DNA from: Zychaea mexicana
Taxonomy: Eukaryota; Mucoromycota; Mucoromycetes; Mucorales; Lichtheimiaceae
DNA length: 64,000 nt
Direction: 5' to 3'
Assembly: GCF_025766255.1 (NCBI RefSeq)
Contig: NW_026516746.1
Span: 1-64,000 of the forward strand
Both the position numbers and the translations under genes were made by a program. The notes beneath the pieces were generated by a model. The model was not told the origin of the DNA and made no database searches. It was given only the letters and a program-made list of their open reading frames with translations. This document shows positions 1 through 11,338 of this stretch, piece by piece; position 1 is the stretch's first letter, and each line of letters starts with the position of its first letter.

Positions 1-220
1 TATACATAATTAAAAGGTAAGTTAAAGTATCAGAAAGTTGATTATTGTATAAACACACACACATACACGTATATATATAGCGAGAGTGTATGTGATATAT
101 AGAGAGAGAGAAAGGGGTGGTTTTCATCTGTATACGCTCGACCAGTATTCCATCAATCAATAAACCTTAGCTAGTATCATGTAATTGAATAAAGCTATTT
201 TTTAAAATCTATATAATGAA

Positions 221-347
221 TATTCCACAAAAATGTTTTGTGATTTTCCTGTGAACGTGTGACCGCTTTGGTATTCCACAAAACGTTTTGTGATTTTCTT
301 GTGAACGTGTGACCGCTTTGATTTTCTTGTGAACGCGTGACCGCTTT
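221..347. repeat. Short tandem repeat, 2.5 units of about 50 bp
   Basis: Two nearly identical ~50-bp units (221-271 and 272-320) are followed by a third partial unit (321-347). Each carries TGTGAACGTGTGACCGCTTT. The second unit contains the perfect 16-bp palindrome CACAAAACGTTTTGTG. Bases 360-440 hold further CACAAGAAT/ATTCTTGT inverted words. No gene is seen in 1-442. Confidence 0.75.
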
Positions 348-442
348 ATCGCTACTTTAAATTCACAAGAATCCACAAGAATTCTTGTTACTTTACTTAG
401 TGTTTACAAGAATTTAAAATTCACAAGAATTTTCCTACAGTG

Positions 443-1101
443 GTATTATACGACATTGAATTCTGTGTACACTTAATGAATAAAACGAAAGCTGTTTTGT
501 AAATAAAATTGCTACGTTAATATTTAAGTAGATTGTATCTCATTCTACGATAGCTCAGTATCGATAATGAAAATAACTGTGAACGATCGTGCGACGGTGT
601 GTGCGATATAAGTGGATAAACTGCTTTCACAGCCATCGATGCTATCATGCTTGTTTATATACAACCAGACAGGAGAGGAATCGTTCCCTGCTGTAATATA
701 AGTAGTAACAAATCGATGACGATAAAGGACATAAGAGAAAAGAGAATTATCAAATTTGCTGTAATTTGTCATTGATATAAATGTTTGATATAAATTACTT
801 CTAGTGTGTTCGACTGCGGCTACATACTAATTAAAGCAGTGGGATTTTACAAGCTCGCCGGTAATGCCTGCTCGTATTCTATGAAGCGGCCAAAGTCTGG
901 ATTGCGAAGCTCCCACCAGAAGCTTGTAACTGGCCCACTCCAGAGACCATAAATCTAGCGGTGCATCAATATTTTACTATCATTAGTAATTGTAATTCCT
1001 TTTGATGCAGAGCCATATGATCCCCTTCTTACCTCGCCTGCGTCGTTCATGTACCAAGAACGGCAACCTATTTTTTTGGAGGTAGATAAAATTTAGTAGC
1101 G
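443..1101. repeat. 659-bp direct repeat, left copy; holds last two exons of the monooxygenase gene
   Basis: Matches 5624-6282 at a constant offset of 5181 with one mismatch noticed (C913 versus T6094). Read on the minus strand it contains the final two coding exons of the flavin monooxygenase at 6094-8643 (copies at 1033-1067 and 847-954) plus its 3' flank. It is therefore a detached gene 3' end rather than a transposon. In this copy the reading frame of the last exon is intact: it keeps TGG where the gene copy has TGA, and ends ALPASL-stop at 847-849. The copy breaks off at 1101 inside what is an intron in the parent gene. Bases 1102-1496 hold nothing recognisable. Confidence 0.9.
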
Positions 1102-1499
1102 GCTTTTATTTTTTCAAAAGTACGCACACTAAAAGGGAAATGTGCATTGTTTCCATATTCTGGTGAGATTTGATTGTATTATGCTTGCAAAGTTATCGTA
1201 TGCTTTAACCAACGGACACTACTATTTTGTTCAGGCACAGAGACGTTCTTGGCAAGATATTGCGTGGGGCAGTTGTTGTCAATAAGGACGCTGTGGAATT
1301 GATATGTCTTATACTATACATGGTACCGATTCCTCGGTAAGCACTACTCATACCACTGGATGACAATCAAAGCAAAATAATCACTTTTTCTTTGAAACAA
1401 GTGTGCAGCCGTTTATAGAAGAACGTCGAATGTAGTATATGTATAAGTATTACGACAGTAAAATGAATCATGTATGATGAACATTGATTACTAACGTTT

Positions 1500-2110
1500 C
1501 AAGTGCGGCTATATACTAACTGTTAAGTAGTGATGCTACTCGTTCGCATGTGCTGCTTTTTTTTTGCTCTATGAATTGAGTATAGTCAGGGTTGCGAAAA
1601 CTCCATCTGCACAAGCTTGTAAGCGGGCCACTCCAAAATATCATATAAATCCATATATATTTCAATCCAAAGTACTGTAGCTACAGTTATGACTTCTTTT
1701 AAACCAGACAGTACAATCCCTTTCATATCTCGCCTGCATCGCCTATAAATATCAAGGAAGACTATATTGCGTTATTGCTCATAATGTAGCATATCGTGCC
1801 TTCAGAGTCTTGAGCTGACTCTCTTCCTTGATTCAATAGCTACTACCAGATTCTTCTTTAGCATGTATATGCGTAAGATGCAGTTGCTGACATACAGACG
1901 AGTTGGCTTGTATAATGATAGAGAATAAGGCGAGCAATGATAATAAAAAGGAAAATACCTGTATGTATAGCTAGTACTATTTATTTGTATAAGCTTGTTG
2001 TTTTTATCATTGCAATGACAATACCAATATGTCTCTGCTATTGACCATGTAGTATGTACTGCTGCTGATGAACCAGTAGAAGGTAGTTTACATAACTCAA
2101 AACTCATATC
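1500..2110 (-). pseudogene. Decayed 3' end of a second flavin monooxygenase gene
   Basis: Minus-strand segments match, in order, the last four exons of the monooxygenase at 6094-8643. At about 2040-2105 there is a match to the exon ending in LLGPSAALGH. At about 1805-1915 there is a block with MLKKNL, as in that gene. At about 1740-1760 is GDAGE, matching NDAGE. At about 1520-1650 is WSGPLTS followed by FRNPD, matching WSGPVTS and LRNPD. The splice donor after GDAGE is lost, the WW pair is altered and the frames are broken. It is clearly older than the 659-bp duplication. Bases 2111-2557 contain no gene I can support. Confidence 0.75.
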
Positions 2111-2557
2111 ATATGAATCCTTTATATAATGTTTTTCAAAAATACGAGTACCATATAACTTATTGACATACTACCTCATTCTTATATAGTGTATCCTGTC
2201 AAATATGTTTACTTGTATACTAGTTGCTTTGTCTGTCTAGGAATATAGGTCTATTTTTGCTTTATGTGATGTAATCATGACTAACATAGTATTAATCGTA
2301 ATAATTGTCTACATCTCTCCTCTTTGCTCCACACATTTTTTCTGCCGTATATCGCCAGTCAATAGCTAGTTGTGAATTTGTAGCAAGTCATTAGACTATA
2401 AGCAGCCATGCGATGTAGATAGTGCGAAATGGTGGGATCCTCGATTCCATCATGCAGCATATTGAACTCCGGTGCGCAGTCGCGCTTATTTCACTTGAAC
2501 TTGCCAATCACCTTGAGCCGCTACCTCTTCTGATATTCTCCATCGAGTAACGCTACA

Positions 2558-4719
2558 ATGTGGAATATTGTGCAAAACACTTTAACAGCACTCGGAATCA
2601 ACGTCTTCCATACCGACGTACCTTTCAACGCAATCTGGAATACAGGTATTATAAATGTCAACCTTTGATTACGAGTTACATGCACACAATTACGCGTCTT
2701 TTTCTACACTTTAAGAACTAGACAATGCAACAGTAGTTGATTTTCTTCAACCATTCTATTCTCAGACCAAAGTGTCGTATCAATAGTGGAAGGTCCCGAA
2801 TTTCTTACTTCAGAAAGAACCGAACAAACAAGTATTGAGACCACTGATGTAGTTGAATTCACTACGCCGAGTAAGAATCAAAATACATTGTTCAATTCGA
2901 ACACTAAAAGTAACTGCAGAACACAATGCTTATGTTACTGTTTATATTATGATAGACACACCATTGTCCACGTTTTCGTTTGGAGATGCTTCTGCTACTG
3001 CTGCTACTACTACCACTACTGCCGCCGAGGCCCAAACAGAAGAAGAGCCAACAGCAACAACAGCAACAGCGGATCGCGTAGGGCAGAAGCGCGTTCGCCA
3101 GACCGAAAATTCAGAACATACAGACGGCGCTAATGACAGTAGCGCCAATACGGGCCAGTCAGAAAACCAAAGCACAGGCAAGTCAGGGCAGCAAATATTA
3201 TCAATTTTTTTTGCTACTATGATATTGGACACATACTAACATTTACTGCATCCATTTCTAAAATCCTTAGCGCGTTCATTGGAAAAAAGAAACCCAAAGC
3301 GAATGAAAACGGAAGAAACAGCACCAATTTCTTCGAATCAGCAAGGGCAACAGCTAGCAGCTCAAGGAACAACGGGTGCACCTGTGGTGAAAGAAGAGCA
3401 CACCGAGAATGCTTATGAACGTAAGTCTGGAAGGTGTACATTTGGATCGATAAAGAAAAGCCATTATGTGATGCTTATCCTGATATAATACTACCACAGA
3501 TAATTCTTCCGTCGAGTCACCATCAGCGTCACATAAAACACACCCCACTGCAACCGATACCTCAGGAGCTCAACTAAGTGTGCAACGAGCACTAAACGAA
3601 CAGCCATCAACATCAGCATCGCCGTTACTAGTCAGAAAGCGTGCTCGAGAGAATGACAATGATGAAATAGAACAACCAAACACAGGTAACTCTAGACAAC
3701 AATTGACTCCTAATTCTAGAAACATTCTTGTAGATGGATGTCTACTAACAGAAGCATCCCCTTTGTGGCTATCACTAGAGTCGCCGCCGGAGCAGTCTTC
3801 GCCAAAGCGTACGAAAACAAATGAAGTTGCAGCGTCATCATTGATGCACCAACAACAACCGCAAACGACAGCCTCTCTAGCCTCGTCATCAAGACACCAA
3901 GAAGGTCAGCAGCAACCACTACAACAGCAGAATCGGTCCTCTGTAGTACCATCATTACAACATCAGGAGCCACAGCCACGACAACAACGACAACAACAGA
4001 ATCAAACCTATACAAGATCATCGTCAAGACAACAAGAGCAACAGCAGCGACAAGAGCAACAAGCGCAAGCCCCAGCTCGGGTGCCCGAAGGAGGTAAGTC
4101 TAAAGCATTTCTGTGATAAATGAGTACATTTTTTCATGTGATCGTCTGCTTATTGGAAAATGATCTATATATGCTTATTATAGAAGGTGACCTGCTTTGC
4201 CCCTACAGAGGTTGCAACAGAAGCTATACCAATGCCCAGGAAAGAAGATTCTTCAGCCATCTCAAAAAAAGACACGGTGCCGTAATTCCGCGTATTCAGC
4301 GCAATGGAGAACATATTGAGAAAATCTACAAGAATCAATTCGGAACAGAGCTGAACTTTCAACGGTACCACTCTAATACTAATCCAGTCTCTCTCTTCTC
4401 TCCGTGTGTGCTATTTTGATAGCGACAAACGCCTCTGACAGTATACATCTTTGCATATTATCATTGATACAAACGTAGATACGCAGGTGTACCTAGGACT
4501 GTATTGGATGAAGGAGATCCAATCATAGTTGAAGCAGTTCCCCTTCCCAGAGCACGCGCAGGTCGACGCGCAGGTATCATAACATTTGCATGTCACACTA
4601 TTGCTCTTGCTTTGATTGAGGAACTCGCTATACTAACCGCTGATTCCCTTGCATTCCTTTTTACCTCCATATGACATGTAGGACGAGGCGACAATATCAA
4701 TATAACTTTTACTTTCTAG
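2558..4719 (+). CDS. C2H2 zinc-finger protein with long Gln/Ser-rich region
   Basis: Eight exons join in phase: 2558-2645, 2766-2870, 2920-3177, 3271-3420, 3500-4093, 4184-4364, 4479-4573 and 4682-4719 (stop TAG). The middle is low-complexity, rich in Thr, Ser and Gln, with basic patches such as KRVRQ and SPKRTK that could be nuclear localisation signals. The only clear domain is one C2H2 finger in exon 6 (about 4196-4281): C-x4-C, 14 residues, then H-x4-H. After it comes a short Arg/Ala-rich tail. Intron 3 must use a GC donor (CAG|GCAAGT at 3178) to keep phase. The sequence suggests a nuclear DNA- or RNA-binding role, but target and process are unknown. The first exon is the least certain: the frame stays open upstream of ATG 2558 and no supporting homologue is recognised. 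The gene lies between the two copies of the 659-bp repeat. Confidence 0.7.
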
Positions 4720-5623
4720 TCCTCTGTAAAAGAAACCACCCCATCATAAGCTAACCGATAACAGCTTCAAGTCGTTTACGTAGGCTCAAATAACATCTGG
4801 TGAGTCTTTGATAATTACACAGGATTTAGAGTATAGCAGGTCTCTAAAAAAAGCTGTCATGTAAGCGATGATAATGTTGTAATTGTTATACCTCCCTTTC
4901 TCCTATTTCTTGCTATTCGTATATAATAGCATACTTTTGCTCCACAGAATATTAGCAGAATGCTGCAGATAATAAAATCTTTACAAAATCAAGTCAAGCA
5001 ACACCATACATTTATTCCTTTGGAGCATGTCATCCAGAAATCGCTCTCAATAGCATTGATATGTATGTGGCACCAATGAATCGTCAACTTGTCTATGTAT
5101 GATACTTCTGCCCACAACTCGGAGGATATACTCATGGCACATAGCTTGTAAATTTACTTTAAAAAAGTAAGTTTTCGCAAATTGCTAAATGGTCAGCGCG
5201 AAAGATCCTGGCCTCGACGAGGAACTTGACTAGTCCATACAATCTTTCACATCGTCACGCGTTCAAAGACAACTGACTTCTTTCCGAATTATATGATACT
5301 GTGTTAATACATAACACAGGTAATAAGCAAAGCTAGATAAGTGTAATATAGTATGCATACATGTTCTTCTGTTGCATCTTACCTTTCAACCGTTTATCCC
5401 AGTATCGCACTTCTTATGTGAGCCGTGCCTTTCTTTTTCAGCACATAAGTGAGACAGTTTTTTGAAGTGCTCTTATGCTCTTGGTATCGATCGAAGTCGA
5501 CAAGAATAGCAATGATAGAAGAGCCATCAGCGACATGGGCAGACCTGCACAAGAATGAAGAAACTATCTGTACGCCCTCTTGCGGGTCCTGACAGATGTC
5601 TTTGGTTGTGTTTCGACAAAAAT
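4720..5623. other. Intergenic, nothing recognised
   Basis: AT-rich sequence between the zinc-finger gene and the right copy of the 659-bp repeat. No ORF with family resemblance, no RNA gene and no repeat were found. Confidence 0.5.
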
Positions 5624-6282
5624 GTATTATACGACATTGAATTCTGTGTACACTTAATGAATAAAACGAAAGCTGTTTTGTAAATAAAATTGCTACGTTA
5701 ATATTTAAGTAGATTGTATCTCATTCTACGATAGCTCAGTATCGATAATGAAAATAACTGTGAACGATCGTGCGACGGTGTGTGCGATATAAGTGGATAA
5801 ACTGCTTTCACAGCCATCGATGCTATCATGCTTGTTTATATACAACCAGACAGGAGAGGAATCGTTCCCTGCTGTAATATAAGTAGTAACAAATCGATGA
5901 CGATAAAGGACATAAGAGAAAAGAGAATTATCAAATTTGCTGTAATTTGTCATTGATATAAATGTTTGATATAAATTACTTCTAGTGTGTTCGACTGCGG
6001 CTACATACTAATTAAAGCAGTGGGATTTTACAAGCTCGCCGGTAATGCCTGCTCGTATTCTATGAAGCGGCCAAAGTCTGGATTGCGAAGCTCTCACCAG
6101 AAGCTTGTAACTGGCCCACTCCAGAGACCATAAATCTAGCGGTGCATCAATATTTTACTATCATTAGTAATTGTAATTCCTTTTGATGCAGAGCCATATG
6201 ATCCCCTTCTTACCTCGCCTGCGTCGTTCATGTACCAAGAACGGCAACCTATTTTTTTGGAGGTAGATAAAATTTAGTAGCG
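5624..6282. repeat. 659-bp direct repeat, right copy (3' end of the monooxygenase gene)
   Basis: This is the copy in its native place. It spans the last two exons of the minus-strand monooxygenase (6214-6248 and 6028-6135) and about 400 bp of 3' flank. It differs from 443-1101 at T6094, which makes a TGA stop in the last exon. Confidence 0.9.
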
Positions 6283-8643
6283 ATTATATGACAGCATATG
6301 TTGCTTCATTCGTCGTTTTCTATATACCGCTTATGCTTAAAAATACAGCTGTGTCACTATATTACCTCCTTTCCACACTGTTCCTTCAAAGTTCTTTTGC
6401 AGCTTTTTAGAGAACTGATCTTGAGCCGATTCTTTTGGCTCGATAGCTGCTAGATTCTTTTTTAGCATACGCTTAATGCACTTGATAGCATAGTTGACTT
6501 GGCTAATGTAACAGGTTTAAATGAATAACGATTGCCAAAAATAAATACAGGAACACTTCTTTTACACGGTATTGAGCTTAACACAGATATTCTTTTTGAA
6601 TGACTTACATTTCAATTTGGATAACCACACTGTTATGACCTAGTGCAGCGGAAGGACCGAGCAACATAAAGAAGTTGGGGTATCCATGGACAGTAACAGT
6701 CTAATACACGCGCAGTTTTGTTGAACAGAATCAGCTGATTAAAGGGTTGCTGTCATGATAGTCTCTTCCCACTCGATTTCTTCTCTTCTCGCAAATGATC
6801 GTTAGACTTACCTTGTATGTCTTTGGGAAATGTTTTCTCCATTTTTCATCTAGCAAAACGCGGTTTCTTCCATAGACTAAAGGTGACACAGCAACAAAGC
6901 CAATCCAGTCAGTGAAATTATCAAATCACCACGAATAGTAATACAACAAAAAGAAGCTTACTGTCAAGATTTCCAGTGAATCCCTGAACATCAAAACCGG
7001 TGGCCAAGATCAGGATGTCCACTTCAATCTCGTTTCCATTCTTATCCATCAAGGTACGCTCCTTGATATCAGTTACTCCAGATGGAATAACTGTAACATT
7101 GGGTTTGGCCAATGCTTCAAGATATACTTCAGACTTGGCAACGCGCTTGCATCCAACAGGGTAATCTTCACTCGTCGTATACACACATACATTATTTATG
7201 TATTGTTTTTTGAGTACTTGCGTAGATTTCCTCTCACTTGAGGTGTTTAGAAGAATTTCCTCTTTTACCTGGGGTCAAGATAGGGATAAGATCAGGACGA
7301 CCGACACGCTTAAGGCGCCATGCTACCACTTGCTTGAACAGTTTCTCAATACGACGACTGAACCACGAATTATAGTAGCCAAAGTTGATATAAAAGGTTT
7401 CATGCTGAGACACCATGTTAGCAACACGATTTCCCCTTTTTCCGGCGCACACATTGCTCTTCATCATACCTGTAGGAACAAGAAGAAACGGTACATTTTC
7501 ATCAGAAAGGGAAACCAACGGAACACAAATTTCAGAATACGTGGATAGCTGAATTGATCTGATATTACAGTAAGGATGACGGTTTGTAAATAATCATATC
7601 ATTCTAATGCTGTTAATTCCGAATTCCCCTTTCTCTTCTTCGTTATAGAATATAATACCTCGTGGTGAAATCCATGCAGGAGTTCTTTGATAACTGTAAA
7701 CGTGCGAGGCCATTTTACGCAGCTCAGGAATAGCTTGGACAGCACTAATTCCACTTGTCAATAACAACTACCATACCATTTTTATATAGCAGCCTAATTT
7801 TATTACTAGCTTACGTTGCACCACTGCCAATCACAGCAATCTTTTTGTTGCTATAGTCAAGTAATGAATTCCATTGTGTGGTATGAACAATTGGACCCTG
7901 GAACTTGGAGAATTCTGACGGGATATTAGGCACACGGAGTGGGCCAAGACCAGCAAACCTAGTAATAATCTGTTCAATCAAAACGCCTGTGTCTGTACAA
8001 CAGTACAATGTCATAATAATATAAAGAGAGAGAGAGAGAGCTTGCGCTCACTGATGTTTTCGTACAAAATGTCATAGAAGCCAAAGCCTGTTTCTTGGTG
8101 GTTGTTTGTGTTTCTCCACTGAAGGTGCCATTTTTGCAGTTGTTCTTTCCATTCTGCAAACACAACTTCGGTTTCGAACTTGGTTTGTCCGTAAATGTTA
8201 TATTTTTGGGCAACGCGTCGAAGATATGCGTAAATTTCAGCTTGACCACTGTAATGCTTCGTCCAAGCTAGAAGGGGGGAGTATATGTTATATGAGGTTC
8301 CTATCTATGCCTTCAAACGAGGCAAACGAAAATGAAAAAGTGACTGAATACGTACCGTCATTGGGTTCAAAACTTAGCGAGTATAGATGCGAAGGAATGT
8401 CGCATTCGGCACCAGGGTAAGTGTTGGATTGCCAGGTGCCGCCAACATCATTGGTTAACTCAAAGAGTTGTGCCTTGATACCAAGTTCTTTTTCTAGCTG
8501 GACAGCAGCGCATATGCCGTAAAATCTGGGGGAGAATGGGAAACCCTATGAGAAACCGCGTGAATGATTTTAGGCAAGTTTTAAGACGTACCCTGTGCCG
8601 ATGACAGCAGCAGTAAGCTTTCTCGGGTTTCTAAATGGCATAG
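6094..8643 (-). CDS. Baeyer-Villiger-type flavin monooxygenase, last exon cut by a nonsense codon
   Basis: FAD- and NADPH-dependent monooxygenase of the class that inserts oxygen next to ketones; substrate unknown. Thirteen exons join in phase from ATG 8643: 8643-8594, 8525-8356, 8267-8052, 7992-7815, 7753-7659, 7558-7470, 7404-7269, 7165-6962, 6876-6812, 6700-6609, 6502-6366, 6248-6214, and 6135 onward. Visible motifs: first Rossmann GxGxxG (residues 15-20), the Baeyer-Villiger fingerprint F176-x-G178-x3-H182-x3-W186, the second Rossmann GSGATG (201-206), DYPVGCKR (312-319) and LATGF (365-369). The last exon reads in frame to ALPASL-stop at 6028, but TGA at 6094-6096 replaces the second Trp of a WW pair. 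The product is thus 502 residues instead of 524. Loss of 22 C-terminal residues may or may not inactivate it. Family assignment is firm; substrate and activity are open. Confidence 0.88.
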
Positions 8644-9440
8644 CTCTGTTTGTCTTTCGTATTTAGAAATAAGTAAAGGAAAGTATAGACGATTACGATA
8701 GCTGCACAGATGGAGTGCACGCTTTTATACCTTACATTTCCCCAGTTTTCACTCCTGGGTTAACCTGTCATTCATAAAATCGGAGCAGAACATAATTAAG
8801 CTTAGGGTAAGCGTGAAAACACTGGATATAGCAACAGAGCATCTTGTTCTTCACATAATCGCAAATTCGCCGAAACGGGGAAGGGATGTCATTCATCTTA
8901 TGATATATACACATAGTGTGAAAAAAGAGTCATTTTGCGATACTACATCCGAAGAAAAAAGTCCTCACGTAAGCACCCATCTCTCATCCAGCCAAGCTTT
9001 CATGCATGATTTAAGTCCCATAGTCCTGGTTTCAGGCCCTAGTCCTGGTTTCAGGCGGCGATCGACGTTAGAACAACACACTCGACGCTTGGATAATTGA
9101 ATGCATCCCACTAATATCAGCAGAGCAGCAACAACAACCGTATCGTATCGCTAACTGTCCTGTACACGCCACGGTTAATGTGCTCCGTACTTGTGGCAAA
9201 GGCCACATTAAATGTCGAGCTTTGTCGATTCGGCCGTGCGAAAAGCCCACTTGTATACTTTCAGAGAAATGGATGTCATGATGGCATGCAAACAAAACAA
9301 CAAATTAACAAGGTGACAAGCACATACATATTGATATATGAACAAAACCACGGTAAAGTGGTTAAATAGATTGTGTTGTATTTATGTAGTTTGTGTTGTT
9401 TAAAGAAGAAAATGGTAGAATGTGATATATGATGATATAT
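8644..9440. other. Intergenic; small tandem duplication
   Basis: This stretch holds the presumed promoter of the monooxygenase and the 3' flank of cyclin B. At 9021-9058 an ~18-bp word (TAGTCCTGGTTTCAGGC) is directly repeated. No gene is supported. Confidence 0.5.
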
Positions 9441-11338
9441 TTACTTGTTCTTATAATACTGTTGAACCCATGTACGTACAAACACACTAGCCTTCATCAG
9501 CCTTTTCGAGGCCCACTTTCGGAAGAACGCGTCGTGTATCATTGGTTGGGACACATAATCCAACATGAGCTGGACCACTGGTCGAATTTCAGACGCCCTG
9601 TAGCCAGCCAGCCGTGCTCTTTCTTCCGTCTACATATTACAGCAAAAAAATTCTTGCAATGAGTCAAACTACTCACTGTTCTTTCTGGCGCGACCATCTG
9701 GCCTTTGTCGATAGAACTTACCCATGTTCCATTAGTGAGTATACGTTGTGAAAGCCATAGCGAAGCGGCGGCGACTTTGGACGGTGGGATAGGAATAAAA
9801 CGATGATCCACACAAGATATTTCCATAAAGTACTTTGCCAGCATGCGACTGTGGACATCATAATCATCTGTTTTTGATGCGCGTCTTAAAAAGTTGAGTG
9901 GATTGGCATAGGTCAGCTTGAAATCGAGCACTTGAGCAACAAAGCGTTCGGCCTTCATCAATTCTTCCTCCTTGAGTGACTGGTCGGTCATCCAGATGAA
10001 ATCCTTGAGCCGTGGCGAGCTGACCTCTTCAAACTTGGTCGCAATGAAAAGGGCGGCAATGCCCACCAGTTGCAGCTTGCTAAGTGCTACAACGCGTTTG
10101 GAGAGAAATCGGTCGATAATATTTACAGCCAGAAATAATGTTTCTGGAAGCAGCTGGAACAGGTAGTGGATTTCAATCACCCAGTCTATCAGTACGCCAC
10201 GCATTTTCCATGATATTTCTGTGTGATTCGATATATAATCTGGATCGGCAAGTGTTTCAAGCTGATATCGATGATGATGCGCATTGTTTATGTTCGTTTG
10301 CGTAAGAGGGTAATGGCGAGAAGGCAGAGTTTGTGAGTATACATATCCTCCTTGTTTACTAGTAATATTAGTAGAAACAACGATAAAAAAACCTCTTACC
10401 TCTGATTCACGGAGATGTTTGAATATTTCCTCCTCGTATTCTTCAACTAACATTGGGTCACGCCGAGATGCGACGTAGGTTGGGTCCTGCAGTTTTGCCT
10501 GTTCAGCACGCAGTTCTAGCTCCCGATCGTAGGCTAACGCTTCTTTATACATATCGCGGTCATCTTCGGACATTGAGTATGATGGATTATTTGAAGACAT
10601 GTGTGGTGCCATTCGGTCTCTTTTGCTTGTCAACTGCGCCTGGGAGAGGGATCTGGTGAGTTCAAAGCGTTTCCAAACACGTTGAGGAGCCTCGATGGGT
10701 AGTACAGGCATCACGAAGGGTTGATTTTTATCGTCCTTTTTGTATCGTTCAGCATTGTCTGAAAAGAACTCTTTGATCTCATCGTCCAGTTCCTTTTGCT
10801 GCTGTTGCTGCTGCTGTGATTGTTGATGGGTATGTGATTCTTTCTTTTGTTGTAAAAGCTGTTGTTGAATCCGTGCCTGGATAAATAGGTTTATTTGTTG
10901 GTATGTTAATATAAAAAAAACGAGCGTTCTTTTCTTTGTTTCTCTGTACGTTGCATGAAAAGGAAAGGGGGGGGGGTTTGGAGAACATACAGCTTTTGCT
11001 TTAGTGTTGTTGCTTTTATCGCCAAGTGCTGCGCGTGCGCCTAAATGTTGTCCTGCCAGGGATTTCGCATCTTTGGCTTCTGTAAGGACATTTTTCTCCG
11101 TAGTTGATGTTTCTTTTTCGTTTGCTGTTTTGACGCTTCTGGACCTCAGCCGTCTCACCGCAGTCTACAGCGATTCCATGTGCAGCACAAAGAAAGAATT
11201 AGTTGAAGGGGAAAAAGGTGGCATCAGATGAGTGCGTGAAGAAAGGAAAAAGGAAAATGCAAAGCGAATTGCATTCGTAGATGGGTGACGGTTGGCTAGG
11301 AGGAACAAGAGAAGACTTACTTCGCTGTGGAGCTCCAT
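9441..11338 (-). CDS. B-type (mitotic) cyclin
   Basis: Regulatory subunit of the mitotic cyclin-dependent kinase. Five phase-0 exons (11338-11321, 11164-10991, 10876-10400, 10261-9677, 9629-9441) give 480 residues. The N-terminal 64 residues hold a canonical destruction box, R-x-x-L-x4-N (RAALGDKSN, residues 50-58), the signal for APC/C-driven proteolysis. A polyglutamine run follows early in exon 3. The cyclin box starts about residue 224, with MRGVLIDWVIEIH (243-255) and NIIDRFLS typical of cyclin B. The C-terminal cyclin fold continues through exon 5, which supplies the residues around HDAFFRKW and ends YYKNK. The 18-bp first exon (MELHSE) was chosen because it has an ATG and a consensus donor and keeps phase with exon 2. 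The gene is transcribed away from the UHRF1-like gene. Confidence 0.92.

Noticed and set aside
443..1101. LTR or DNA transposon explanation for the 659-bp repeat
   Set aside because: No terminal repeats or target duplication. Minus-strand translation shows it is the 3' end of the monooxygenase gene.
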